Shown: positions 56,173 through 64,000 of the stretch, one piece after another | Layout of the letters: every line of letters starts with the position of its first letter | How positions within the stretch are numbered: the first letter of the stretch is position 1 | Assembly: GCF_023507745.1 (NCBI RefSeq) | Contig: NZ_JALPZO010000065.1 | Span: 1-64,000, forward strand | Reading direction: 5' to 3' | DNA length: 64,000 bases | From: Vreelandella olivaria | GTDB taxonomy: Bacteria; Pseudomonadota; Gammaproteobacteria; Pseudomonadales; Halomonadaceae | The notes under the pieces: generated by a model | Databases searched by the model: none | What the model was told of the DNA's origin: nothing | Seen by the model: the letters and a program-made list of their open reading frames with translations, nothing else | Translations under genes and position numbers: made by a program

Positions 56173-57579
56173 ATGACACGCCAACACGCAATCAGCAAGG
56201 CAAGAGCGTATTTTTCGAGCGGCAGCCTGTATCGCTCGCTGGCCAGCAAGATCGCGATCCCCAGTGAAAGCCAGGAACCCAGCCGATTTCACGAACTTGA
56301 ACGCTATCTTACCGAGCAGATCATTCCCGATCTTGAGCGGCTTGGCTTTGAGTGGGAAATCATTGAAAACCCAGTGACCGGCTATGGCCCCTTCCTGCTG
56401 GCGGAGCGGAGTGAGCCAGAGGCTGGGCTAACCGTACTTTCGTATGGGCATGGCGATGTTATCCGGGGATACGATGACCAGTGGGCGGAGGGCCTTTCAC
56501 CCTGGAAGATGACCCAACGGGGCGACCGCTGGTATGGCCGCGGCACAGCAGATAACAAAGGCCAGCACACCATTAATCTGGCGGCTCTGGAGAGTGTATT
56601 AGCCGCCACCGATGGAAAGCTGGGTTATAACGTCAAACTCATCCTGGAAATGGGTGAAGAGACCGGTTCGCCTGGGCTGAATGAGATCTGCCAGCGTTAT
56701 CAGCAGCGCCTGGCTGCGGATGTCTTTATCGGTTCCGATGGCCCTCGCCTGGATGCAGAATCACCCACCGTTTTTTTAGGGTCACGAGGCTCCTTCAACT
56801 TCGATTTAACCCTTAATGCCCGCGAAGGAGCCCATCACTCAGGGAATTGGGGGGGAGTGCTTAAAAACCCCGCAGTGCGGTTGGCCAATGCCCTGGCAAG
56901 CATGGTGACACCCCAGGGCGTTATACAGGTCAAAGGGCTGCGCCCTGAACCGATTCCTGAGTCTGTCCGCCACGCCATCGCTAACCTGACCATTGGTAAT
57001 GGCGATAATGCCCCCGCTATCGACCCTACCTGGGGGGAGCCAGGGCTAACCCCCGCAGAGCGGCTATTTGCCTGGAACACACTGGAAATCCTTGCCTTGA
57101 AAGCAGGCAACCCTGATGCCCCTGTCAATGCAATCCCCCCCACTGCCTATGCTCACTGCCAGCTTCGCTATGTGGTGGGCAGCGATCAGGATAAGTTTAT
57201 CGAACATTTACGCGGACACCTCGATGCCCATGGCTACCAGGATATTGATGTCACGCCAGCACGCATGTCACAAATGAAAGCGACGCGGCTCGACCCAGAT
57301 GACCCCTGGGTGAGCTGGGCGCTGGCCTCCATTCAAACCACCACGGGCAAATCCCCGACACTACTACCTAACCTGGGCGGCTCCCTACCCAATGACGTCT
57401 TTGCTGGCACGCTGGGCCTGCCTACCCTGTGGATACCTCACTCCTACCCGTCCTGCTCGCAACATGCGCCTGATGAACATATGCTCGAAAGTCTTGCCGA
57501 GGAAGCACTGTATCTCATGACCGGCCTGTTCTGGGACCTCGGCAAACAAGGTGCGGATATCGTCAAGGAGCGGAAATGA
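56173..57579 (+). CDS. M20-family metallopeptidase, module B
   Basis: A 468-residue cytosolic zinc peptidase of the ArgE/DapE/CPG2 group. Metal and catalytic residues can be seen: His93 and Asp95 in YGHGDV, Asp127 in GRGTADNKGQ, and Glu162-Glu163 in EMGEETGS, with a C-terminal His in HAPDEHML. The dimerisation lid lies between about 200 and 330. AGGAG precedes the ATG at 56173; the long upstream open frame overlaps the ATPase and is discarded. Its stop overlaps the next M20 gene. Confidence 0.92.
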   Translation: MTRQHAISKARAYFSSGSLYRSLASKIAIPSESQEPSRFHELERYLTEQIIPDLERLGFEWEIIENPVTGYGPFLLAERSEPEAGLTVLSYGHGDVIRGYDDQWAEGLSPWKMTQRGDRWYGRGTADNKGQHTINLAALESVLAATDGKLGYNVKLILEMGEETGSPGLNEICQRYQQRLAADVFIGSDGPRLDAESPTVFLGSRGSFNFDLTLNAREGAHHSGNWGGVLKNPAVRLANALASMVTPQGVIQVKGLRPEPIPESVRHAIANLTIGNGDNAPAIDPTWGEPGLTPAERLFAWNTLEILALKAGNPDAPVNAIPPTAYAHCQLRYVVGSDQDKFIEHLRGHLDAHGYQDIDVTPARMSQMKATRLDPDDPWVSWALASIQTTTGKSPTLLPNLGGSLPNDVFAGTLGLPTLWIPHSYPSCSQHAPDEHMLESLAEEALYLMTGLFWDLGKQGADIVKERK

Positions 57580-58757
57580 CACACGACACACACGCTACAC
57601 CCAGTACCTTCGTGCTCGACTGGCTGGCCAGCCAGCAGCGCGCGATGGTTGATTGCCTGGCGGAACTGGTCAATATCGACTCACACAGCCCGGATAAAGC
57701 AGGCAACGATACCGTTGCTGACCGCATTGAAGCGTGGCTCAGCGCAGAAGGCATAGAGGTCATCCGCCATGCGCGGCCAGAGGCTGGTGATATTCTGGAA
57801 GCACGCCTGCCCGGCAAAAGTGCCGGGCACACTTTATTAATGGGCCACCGGGATACGGTTTTTCCTACCGGCACGGTGGCCACACGGGGTTATAGCGAGC
57901 AGGACGATATTGGCTACGGCCCTGGGGTTGCCGATATGAAGGGCGGGCTGGTGGTCAATTGCTTTGTCTTACGGGCCTTGAACCAGCTTCCCGAACTCCC
58001 CTACCCGGTTCATGCACTATTCACCGCTGATGAGGAGATCGGCTCGCCCGATGGCAGAGCATTCATTGAGCAGGCTGCCAAAGGCGCCCGCGCGGCCCTG
58101 AACACTGAGCCAGGACGGGTGAGCGGCAACGTGGTGACCGCTCGCAAAGGAGGCACCGCATTTCTTATCGAAGTGCGCGGCCAAGCGGCCCATTCAGGCG
58201 TCAGCCATGCTGATGGCGCAAGCGCGATTGAAACTCTTGCACGTAAAATCGTTAAACTGCACGCCCTAACGGATTACCCAGCGGGTATCACGACTAATGT
58301 GGGTACCATTACCGGCGGTGTTGCACGCAACACCGTTGCCCCCTACGCTTCCGCCCAGTTGGATACCCGTTTTGTGACCGCAGAGCAGCGGGACCAGCTC
58401 TATCAGGCACTTGAGCGTATCATTGCGGAGCCGGAACTCCCCGGCACCACAGCCACCATCAAACAAACATCAGAGTTTTATCCGCTTGAAGCCGCGATGA
58501 GCAGTGCGCTCTTCAGCCGCTACCAACACCATGCCCGACAGTTGGGCTTCGACGTGGAAGGAGAGTTCACGGGCGGATGCTCCGATGCGGGATGGACGGC
58601 AAGTTTAGGTGTGCCGACACTGTGCGGTCTTGGGCCAGTGGGTGCATTGATGCACACAGATAGAGAATACTGCCGTCTCTCGACCCTGGTCCCCAGGGCG
58701 CAGGCTTTAGCCGCCACGGTGTTAGATTTGCATACCCTATGCGTACCCCCTGAGTAG
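57576..58757 (+). CDS. M20-family metallopeptidase (carboxypeptidase G2-like), module B
   Basis: A 393-residue zinc peptidase. His91 and Asp93 lie in MGHRDTVFPTG, Asp120 in GPGVADMKGGL, and Glu153-Glu154 in TADEEIGSPDG. The H-G-V-S substrate loop is AAHSGVSHADGASAIE, and a late metal His is in MHTDREYC. The pattern fits glutamate carboxypeptidases of the CPG2 type. It overlaps the preceding peptidase by 4 bp, so the two are co-translated. It ends the module B operon; no strong terminator hairpin follows. Confidence 0.93.
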   Translation: MTHDTHATPSTFVLDWLASQQRAMVDCLAELVNIDSHSPDKAGNDTVADRIEAWLSAEGIEVIRHARPEAGDILEARLPGKSAGHTLLMGHRDTVFPTGTVATRGYSEQDDIGYGPGVADMKGGLVVNCFVLRALNQLPELPYPVHALFTADEEIGSPDGRAFIEQAAKGARAALNTEPGRVSGNVVTARKGGTAFLIEVRGQAAHSGVSHADGASAIETLARKIVKLHALTDYPAGITTNVGTITGGVARNTVAPYASAQLDTRFVTAEQRDQLYQALERIIAEPELPGTTATIKQTSEFYPLEAAMSSALFSRYQHHARQLGFDVEGEFTGGCSDAGWTASLGVPTLCGLGPVGALMHTDREYCRLSTLVPRAQALAATVLDLHTLCVPPE

Positions 58758-58855
58758 CCACTGCACCATGCTCTGGCAGCTTTTCCCGACGGCAGCTACC
58801 CTGTAATGGCGACCCTTAATCAGGGCTTCCATGGATAAGGAAAGGAGAGTGCACT

Positions 58856-59389
58856 ATGCGCTATTCAGTACCGCTAACAGGCATCGCCGCTGCCTTACTG
58901 ATGACCACCACGGCTCAGGCCAATGAGTCCCTCGATGTTGATATGCACAAAGTAAGCGCAGAGGGCGTTGAAGAAGCCATCGGTACGGTTTCCATTGAAC
59001 ATACCGAGCATGGCCTGCTGCTCACCCCATCACTTAGCGGCCTTGAACCCGGTGTGTATGGCTTTCATGTCCACCAGAATGCCAGCTGCGAACCCGCTGA
59101 AGATGATGATGGCGCAATGACTGCCGCCCAGGCAGCCGGAGGCCACTACGACCCGGAAGAAACCGGCACCCACCAGGGGCCTTATGATGATGGTCATCTG
59201 GGCGACCTGCCGGTCTTAACCGTCAATGAAGATGGCGAAGCTAACCTGCCGGTTCTGGCTCCCCGCCTTAGCATGGAAGATATGCCAGGCCGCAGCCTGA
59301 TGATTCACGCAGGTGGCGACACCTATGACGATGATCCCCATCTCGGTGGAGGCGGTGCGCGCATGGCCTGCGGTGAGGTCAAATCGTAA
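58856..59389 (+). CDS. sodC: Periplasmic Cu,Zn superoxide dismutase
   Basis: Dismutates superoxide in the periplasm. The 177-residue precursor has a signal peptide cut near AQA at 22. Copper ligands are His71, His73, His97 and His151; zinc ligands are His97, His106, His114 and Asp117. Cys78 and Cys172 can form the structural disulfide. An acidic run (AEDDDG) follows Cys78, in line with the acidic surface of halophile exported proteins. It is a single-gene unit closed by a terminator at 59415. Confidence 0.96.
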   Translation: MRYSVPLTGIAAALLMTTTAQANESLDVDMHKVSAEGVEEAIGTVSIEHTEHGLLLTPSLSGLEPGVYGFHVHQNASCEPAEDDDGAMTAAQAAGGHYDPEETGTHQGPYDDGHLGDLPVLTVNEDGEANLPVLAPRLSMEDMPGRSLMIHAGGDTYDDDPHLGGGGARMACGEVKS

Positions 59390-59414
59390 TTGCATGACAT
59401 CAAACAATGCAGAC

Positions 59415-59443
59415 AAACGGGCAGCTTTATAGCTGCCCGTTTT
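59415..59443 (+). terminator. Rho-independent terminator of sodC
   Basis: AAACGGGCAGCT-TTAT-AGCTGCCCGTTT, a perfect 12-bp stem with a 4-base loop and a TTTT end, 26 bp after the sodC stop. The A-rich left arm could also let it act in reverse. Confidence 0.85.
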
Positions 59444-59482
59444 AGGTTGATGACAAACCCTTTGACCCTGCTTCTTAACGTA

Positions 59483-59631
59483 GTCTTGAGTAACTCGTAG
59501 CGGGGGTCTTTCGCCAGGGCCGGAAAACAGTTCCCTACTTTTCCGGCATTTCCGCCATCCATGGCGGTTAGATGGCGAAAGTAGCGCCCACGGATGGGTT
59601 CACAGCTCCCCCGCATAGAGTTACTCGAGAC
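59483..59631. repeat. 149-bp nested inverted-repeat element (MITE-like)
   Basis: Outer arms of 24 bp (59483-59506 and 59608-59631) match at 20 positions. Inside, CTTTCGCCA (59508-59516) pairs with TGGCGAAAG (59573-59581). Two further hairpins lie within: CCGGAAAA/TTTTCCGG (59520-59546) and CCGCCA/TGGCGG (59552-59567). No transposase is encoded. It fills most of the 417-bp gap between sodC and the CstA-family gene, and that gap holds no other feature apart from the sodC terminator. Confidence 0.75.
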
Positions 59632-59806
59632 CACTTATCTACTTTGTCAGCAGTCTCGTTTGCGTATCTGCCATGCTGCCAAACGCCATGATCCACTAAA
59701 GTCTTAAAGCACTTCTGCGAGCGACTCTGTACATTCAGCTCGGCTTAATCAGCGTACTGGAATCTACCCGTCCTACGCCCGTCACTTTTCATCTCTTAAC
59801 ACATGG

Positions 59807-61291
59807 GTGCCCCAGATGATTACCTTCATTGTGTCGATACTGCTGTTGGTCGTGGGCTATTTCACCTACGGCAAGTTTGTTGAGCGTGTATTTATGGCGG
59901 ATCGCAAGCGCCAGACACCCGCTTTTAGCATGCGTGATGACATCGACTATGTGCCGATGAACACCACGCGAAACTCCCTTATTCAATTACTCAACATCGC
60001 CGGTGTTGGCCCTATTTTCGGGCCTATTCTTGGTGCACTTTATGGCCCGGTGGCGTTTGTATGGATCGTGATTGGCTGTATTTTTGCCGGTGCCGTACAT
60101 GACTACCTTACCGGTATGATCTCGATTCGTAACCACGGTGCTCATCTGCCCCAACTGGCAGGCAAGTTCCTGGGCAAAGCAATGAAACACGTGGTCAATG
60201 GGTTTGCGATTCTACTGCTGTTACTGGTCGGGACTGTATTTGTCACATCGCCTGCGGCACTGCTGGCCAATATGACATCCATCTCGCTGGCCCTGATTAT
60301 CATGGCGATCTTTAGCTACTACCTGATTGCCACACTGCTACCGATCGACAAGGTCATTGGCCGTATCTACCCCTATTTTGGTGCGCTGCTGCTGTTTAGC
60401 GCGGCGGGCATTGGTATTGGCCTGGTGGTCACAGGCGCCCCCATTCCTGAACTTTCGTTCCAGAATATGCACCCAGACAATGCACCGATTTTCCCGCTGC
60501 TGTTCCTGACCATCTCCTGTGGCGCACTGTCTGGCTTCCATGCCACCCAAACACCGATCATCTCACGCACCACTAAAAATGAGACCAATGGGCGTAAGAT
60601 CTTCTACGGCATGATGATCGCAGAGGGTGTGATTGCGATGATTTGGGCAGCCGCTGCCATGAGCCTGTTCTACGGCGACCAGTCGCTCTCTGATGTGCTG
60701 GCGGCCGGTGGCCCTGCGGCAGTGGTGAGCGAAGTCTCTACGACCATGCTGGGCGCGGTTGGCGGCACGCTGGCGGTGCTGGGTGTTATCGTGCTGCCGA
60801 TCACCTCCGGTGACACTGCTTTTCGCAGCGCACGCATGATTATTGCTGATTATCTGAAAGTAGAGCAGAAACCGATTACCAAGCGCATCCTGATCGCCCT
60901 GCCACTGTTCGTGATCTCATATGCGCTGACCCATATGGACTTCACTCTGCTGTGGCGCTACTTCTCCTGGGCCAACCAGACCACTGCCGTCATCGCCCTG
61001 TGGGTAGGCACGATGTATCTGGTGCTCTCGCGTAAGCCTTACCTGATCACCTCTATTCCTGCAGTCTTTATGACCATGGCGACCTTTACCTACCTGGCCT
61101 ACGCACCCATTGGGTTCGGCTTACCCCTACAGACAAGCTACGTGGTAGCCGCGCTGGGCACGCTGGTATGCATTGCACTATTTATGAAGCGGGTACGGCG
61201 TTTAAGTCGCACTACCTTTAGTGTTGATGAACCGGTTCCAGCTATTACCACCACATTGGAAGCGAACGCCTCTCTAGCCACCAACCGCTAG
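59807..61291 (+). CDS. CstA-family carbon-starvation transporter
   Basis: An inner-membrane protein of up to 494 residues with about 13 hydrophobic helices. CstA features are RMTPAF-like RQTPAFSMRDDIDYVPM, IAGVGPIFGPILGALYGPVAFVWI, GAVHDYLTGMISIRNHG and SGFHATQTPIISRT. E. coli CstA and BtsT take up peptides or pyruvate and are about 200 residues longer; this is the short form. The start is either the GTG at 59807 or the ATG at 59816; the ribosome site does not decide. It ends at a bidirectional terminator shared with bfr. Confidence 0.9.
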   Translation: MPQMITFIVSILLLVVGYFTYGKFVERVFMADRKRQTPAFSMRDDIDYVPMNTTRNSLIQLLNIAGVGPIFGPILGALYGPVAFVWIVIGCIFAGAVHDYLTGMISIRNHGAHLPQLAGKFLGKAMKHVVNGFAILLLLLVGTVFVTSPAALLANMTSISLALIIMAIFSYYLIATLLPIDKVIGRIYPYFGALLLFSAAGIGIGLVVTGAPIPELSFQNMHPDNAPIFPLLFLTISCGALSGFHATQTPIISRTTKNETNGRKIFYGMMIAEGVIAMIWAAAAMSLFYGDQSLSDVLAAGGPAAVVSEVSTTMLGAVGGTLAVLGVIVLPITSGDTAFRSARMIIADYLKVEQKPITKRILIALPLFVISYALTHMDFTLLWRYFSWANQTTAVIALWVGTMYLVLSRKPYLITSIPAVFMTMATFTYLAYAPIGFGLPLQTSYVVAALGTLVCIALFMKRVRRLSRTTFSVDEPVPAITTTLEANASLATNR

Positions 61292-61310
61292 TGGCAAAGA
61301 GCGTTACCAC

Positions 61311-61345
61311 AAAAAACGGGCAGCCATGTGGCTGCCCGTTTTTTT
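61311..61345. terminator. Bidirectional terminator between the CstA-family gene and bfr
   Basis: A run of A, then CGGGCAGCC-ATGT-GGCTGCCCG, then a run of seven T. The A run makes the reverse strand an equally good terminator for the convergent bfr gene, whose stop is 24 bp away. The stem core CGGGCAGC is the same as in the sodC terminator. Confidence 0.92.
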
Positions 61346-61368
61346 CACTTGGCTACCGAGCGTGAGAT

Positions 61369-61854
61369 TTACTCTTCGTCGGTGGCAAGCTGCATGTGTT
61401 TCTGCAGGTAATTCTGAATACCTACCTGATCAATCAGCTTCAACTGGGTTTCGATGTGGTCAATGTGACCCTCTTCATCTGCCAGCAGGTCGCGCAGCAG
61501 ATCGCGGGTCACGTAATCTTTTACGCTTTCGCAGTAGGTGATGGCTTCGATGTAGTCATTACGGCCGTCGTGCTCAATTTTCAGGTCGCTTTCCAGCATC
61601 TCTTGCACGTTCTCGCCGATATGCAGCTTTCCGAGATCCTGCAGATTGGGGATACCTTCGAGGAAGAGGATACGCTCAATTAACTTGTCAGCGTGTTGCA
61701 TCTCTTCGATGGACTCGTCGTATTCCCATTTGGCCAATACTTTCAGGCCCCAGTCTTTATACATTTTGGCATGTAAAAAATACTGGTTGATAGCTACCAG
61801 CTCGTTGCCAAGCGCTTTATTGAGATGCTGAATGACCGTTGGATCACCTTTCAT
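61369..61854 (-). CDS. bfr: Bacterioferritin
   Basis: Iron-storage protein forming a 24-mer with haem between subunits. From the ATG at 61854 (AAGGTGA upstream) it has 161 residues. The ferroxidase ligands Glu18, Glu51, His54, Glu94, Glu127 and His130 and the haem ligand Met52 have the same numbers as in E. coli Bfr. It is downstream of bfd on the same strand with 182 bp between, including a 10-bp palindrome, so it may be transcribed separately or together with bfd. Confidence 0.96.
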   Translation of the reverse strand: MKGDPTVIQHLNKALGNELVAINQYFLHAKMYKDWGLKVLAKWEYDESIEEMQHADKLIERILFLEGIPNLQDLGKLHIGENVQEMLESDLKIEHDGRNDYIEAITYCESVKDYVTRDLLRDLLADEEGHIDHIETQLKLIDQVGIQNYLQKHMQLATDEE

Positions 61855-61941
61855 GACGTCACCTTTTTCACTGTAATGCTGATAGTTAATAAGCACGATC
61901 AAGCAGTTACGTTAATGAAGGAGTATAGGCCACAGAAAGGC

Positions 61942-61966
61942 ATACTCCCAATGTTCTTGGGAGTAT
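61942..61966. promoter_or_regulatory. Perfect palindrome between bfd and bfr
   Basis: ATACTCCCAA-TGTTC-TTGGGAGTAT, a 10-bp inverted repeat 88 bp upstream of bfr. No T run follows on the minus strand. The motif GGAGTATAG recurs at 61920-61929. It could be an operator for bfr or a weak bfd attenuator. Confidence 0.45.
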
Positions 61967-62036
61967 AGATAAGACAATTAAAAATTCAAGCAAATCAGTT
62001 ATTTGCTAACGATAACCCTAACGAGAGTGATTCGCG

Positions 62037-62243
62037 TCACACAGCGTAAGCGAGACTCATATCCGCTTCCGCCCGCGCCACTTGCACGGCTTCGCGGGTC
62101 AGTGATTTGGCGTAACAGGCGCATTTGCCACATTGAGTGGCACAGCCAGTCGCCTCACGCACTTCACGCCAGCTGCGTGCACCGTCGCTAACGTGCTGAC
62201 GAATTTGGTGATCGGTTACTCCTTTGCACACGCATACGTACAT
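62037..62243 (-). CDS. bfd: Bacterioferritin-associated ferredoxin
   Basis: A 68-residue [2Fe-2S] protein that reduces the haem of bacterioferritin to release stored iron. The cluster cysteines Cys4, Cys6, Cys38 and Cys41 stand exactly as in E. coli Bfd (CVC...CGKC); Cys34 and Cys43 are extra. It precedes bfr on the same strand. A Fur-like site lies 32 bp upstream of the start, which fits the known iron-starvation induction of bfd. Confidence 0.94.
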   Translation of the reverse strand: MYVCVCKGVTDHQIRQHVSDGARSWREVREATGCATQCGKCACYAKSLTREAVQVARAEADMSLAYAV

Positions 62244-62274
62244 GGAAACACCTCATGAAAAGCCATAGGTGTAA

Positions 62275-62289
62275 TGTAAATGATTCGCA
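62275..62289. promoter_or_regulatory. Candidate Fur box upstream of bfd
   Basis: TGTAAATGATTCGCA matches 10 of 14 defined positions of the 7-1-7 Fur consensus TGATAATnATTATCA. It is 32-46 bp upstream of the bfd start, where it could cover the promoter. Confidence 0.5.
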
Positions 62290-62435
62290 TACGGCTTTGC
62301 AAGTAGAAATATATCTCTGTTGCATTAGCATTCGTTAAAGAAATTATCAGACCGGTGGAGTGCCCCGCTGCTGAAAAGAGAGAACCTCCTGCCAAGCACG
62401 TTGAGGCTTATTAACCAGTCGTTGATCGCGAGCCG

Positions 62436-62921
62436 TTATCTATCGGTTGCTTTTGGCAGAACAACCGTCTGCGTGCCGGATGCTATATCTGGCCAGCTAC
62501 GACGCTGCTTATCGAACAGCACCCACCAATAACCGATGCCGAAGGCAGCCAGAGAAAGCCAGGCGGTCACACAGCGAATAAGGCTCTGCTTTAGGGAGAT
62601 GGCATATCCATCCGTGGTTTGCACACGCAGGCGCCATGCCTGCATACCCAGCGTCATACCGCCCCGCCGCCAGGAAAAAACAAAGAATAGCGTAACAAAA
62701 AACAGCAGCATTAATCGCAGGCTCCAAATATCGCCAGCCGTGGTACCGATCTCTTCTGCACGTTGCCCCAAAGCAAAACGGAAAAACGCCACATGCACCA
62801 CCGTGACCGCAATCCAGATCGCCATCACCAAAAAGCCGTCATACAGCATCGCGCCTAGCCGACGCCCCAAACCTGCGGGCCAGACACTGTCCAACTGAGT
62901 AAACCGCCGTGTTACCGTCAC
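62436..62921 (-). CDS. RDD-family membrane protein
   Basis: A 161-residue inner-membrane protein. The GTG at 62921 has AGGAGAT five bases upstream; the frame is open to a GTG at 62948. The RDD domain is recognised by LGRRLGAMLYDGFLVMAIWI, where GAMLYD replaces the usual RxxARLxD, then a central hydrophobic pair and GGMTLGMQAWRLRV. RDD proteins may act in ion or solute transport, but the role is not known. It lies 37 bp downstream of lptG and is probably in its operon. The 192-bp gap on to bfd holds only the Fur-like site. Confidence 0.88.
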   Translation of the reverse strand: MTVTRRFTQLDSVWPAGLGRRLGAMLYDGFLVMAIWIAVTVVHVAFFRFALGQRAEEIGTTAGDIWSLRLMLLFFVTLFFVFSWRRGGMTLGMQAWRLRVQTTDGYAISLKQSLIRCVTAWLSLAAFGIGYWWVLFDKQRRSWPDIASGTQTVVLPKATDR

Positions 62922-62958
62922 GCTATCTCCTTGATTAAACCTGCCCACGCTACTCTGG

Positions 62959-64000
62959 CTAACCGTTACGTCGCAGAAAGTAAATACCCACTACCGCACA
63001 GGCCAGTGTTGGCACCAGCACCGCCCACACGGGTGAAAAACCAAATATTGTCGAGGCCGGCGCCAGCAAATCCTGCACGTACTTAAAGACCAACCCAGTG
63101 ACCACCCCATAGAACACCCGTGTGCCCGCAGCCACAGTGCGTAACGGGCCAAACACAAAGGAAGCAGCAATCAGCACCAGCGACCCCATGGTGAGCGGCA
63201 TCAGCACCTTTTGCCAGAAATAGAGCAGCGGTTGGTCGGCCTGTAGCCCCTGGCTCTGCAGGAAACGGGCGTAGGCCCATAGCTCACTGGGTGCCTGGCT
63301 CTGAATATCACGCAGCAGGCGCTCCAGCTGCGTAGGCGTAAATGCCGTTTCCCAGGTCATCTGGTCGTGGTACTCCGACTCTGTACGGTCGTCAAAGATA
63401 CGGGTGGTTGTTACCCCTTCCAGTTGCCACTCCCCTTCTTCCCAATGGGCACGACTGGCGTGTGTCGCCTCCGTTAAGCGGCGCTCGTCAAAACGATAGC
63501 GGGTTAAGTCCAGCACCACGTTATCGGCGCGGATCGCCCCAAAGCGGTAGACGCTATCGCCTTCAAATTGCCAGCCACTACGACTGGCAGGCATGGCCCC
63601 CGCACCCTGCCGCTGCTCCAAACGCCACGCCTCGGCAAACTGCTCGGTACGTGGGCTAACAAATTCAGCCACCAGCAGTACCACCACCACAACCAGCAGC
63701 ACGGGCTTCATCACGCCCCAAACAATCCTGGCCAGTGAGCGCCCTGCCGCACGCATCACCGTTAACTCATTACTGGAGGCCATGCTGCCCAAGCCAATCA
63801 ATGCGCCAATCAGCACCGCCACCGGCGCATACTGATAGAAGCGCCAGGGCACCCGCATCAGAAGATAGAACAATACGTCCAACGCGGTATAGTTGCCCTG
63901 GGTATCACTCAAATCACCGATATAAGCAATGGTGATATCCAGGCCCAACAGTACAAACTGCACCACAATAATGGCTGCCAGCACATTACGGGCAATATAA
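62959..64000 (-). CDS. lptG: LPS export ABC transporter permease LptG, 5' end outside the window
   Basis: One of the two inner-membrane subunits of LptB2FG, which extracts lipopolysaccharide for transport to the outer membrane. The frame is open to the right edge, where YIARNVLAAIIVVQFVLLGLD matches the usual LptG start, so only about five residues are missing. There are helices near the N-terminus and in the last 80 residues, with a periplasmic beta-jellyroll domain between. The SNELTVMRAAGRSLARIVW coupling helix is typical. lptF would be expected just beyond the window edge. Confidence 0.95.
   Translation of the reverse strand, partial: YIARNVLAAIIVVQFVLLGLDITIAYIGDLSDTQGNYTALDVLFYLLMRVPWRFYQYAPVAVLIGALIGLGSMASSNELTVMRAAGRSLARIVWGVMKPVLLVVVVVLLVAEFVSPRTEQFAEAWRLEQRQGAGAMPASRSGWQFEGDSVYRFGAIRADNVVLDLTRYRFDERRLTEATHASRAHWEEGEWQLEGVTTTRIFDDRTESEYHDQMTWETAFTPTQLERLLRDIQSQAPSELWAYARFLQSQGLQADQPLLYFWQKVLMPLTMGSLVLIAASFVFGPLRTVAAGTRVFYGVVTGLVFKYVQDLLAPASTIFGFSPVWAVLVPTLACAVVGIYFLRRNG

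Noticed and set aside
59323..59634. 103-codon minus-strand open frame across the nested repeat
   Set aside because: It spans the sodC 3' end, the terminator and the palindromic element, so it is more likely a by-product of the repeat than a gene.

Overview
The window looks like a chromosomal segment of a halophilic gammaproteobacterium of the Halomonas type. The reasons are the conserved gammaproteobacterial block lysM-dprA-tsaC-hemF-aroE / def-fmt-rsmB-trkA, a trkA-trkH potassium-uptake pair, a full bioBFHCDA biotin operon, and many transporters for small organic solutes. This assignment is inference from gene content and order; no rRNA or tRNA gene was seen to confirm it.

Layout. 1-5.4 kb: a truncated unknown gene, then a minus-strand run lysM-dprA-tsaC-hemF-aroE. 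5.5-14 kb: the plus-strand run def-fmt-rsmB, dodecin, trkA-trkH, a TraB-family membrane protein and a DMT exporter, facing a DTW-domain tRNA-modification gene. 14.8-20.6 kb: a tightly coupled biotin operon preceded by a candidate BirA operator that overlaps a promoter. 20.6-23.1 kb: aceK and a sirtuin that appears to lack its zinc cysteines. 23.2-28.3 kb: an ethanolamine catabolism cluster (permease, eutC, eutB, divergent AraC-type regulator) with no microcompartment genes. 28.3-33 kb: a GAF-GGDEF-EAL c-di-GMP protein, an AT-rich 645-bp gap rich in palindromes, an XRE regulator and a small methyltransferase.

33-58.8 kb is an accessory-looking nutrient-scavenging region. Module A has a LysR regulator, a Dpp/Opp-type ABC importer with a fused double ATPase, and an amidase. 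The middle module has a LysR regulator, an M20 amidohydrolase and an AbgT transporter. Module B has a LysR regulator, a second Dpp/Opp-type ABC importer and two M20 peptidases. The LysR proteins of A and B are clear paralogs, and both divergent promoters carry the same palindrome core ATTGC-N7-GCAAT. Both modules also carry a strong hairpin between the binding-protein gene and the first permease gene. recQ, a DUF1653 gene, tcdA and truC sit between the modules, and a frameshifted CobW-type GTPase remnant lies behind module A.

58.8-64 kb: sodC, a 149-bp nested inverted-repeat element, a CstA-family transporter, bfr and bfd (bfd with a candidate Fur box), an RDD protein and lptG, which runs off the right edge. 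The most notable unexplained signals are the shared LysR operator, the nested repeat at 59.5 kb, the zinc-less sirtuin beside aceK, and the 17-bp palindrome at the breakpoint of the GTPase remnant. No clearly new multi-gene defence or biosynthetic system was identified.
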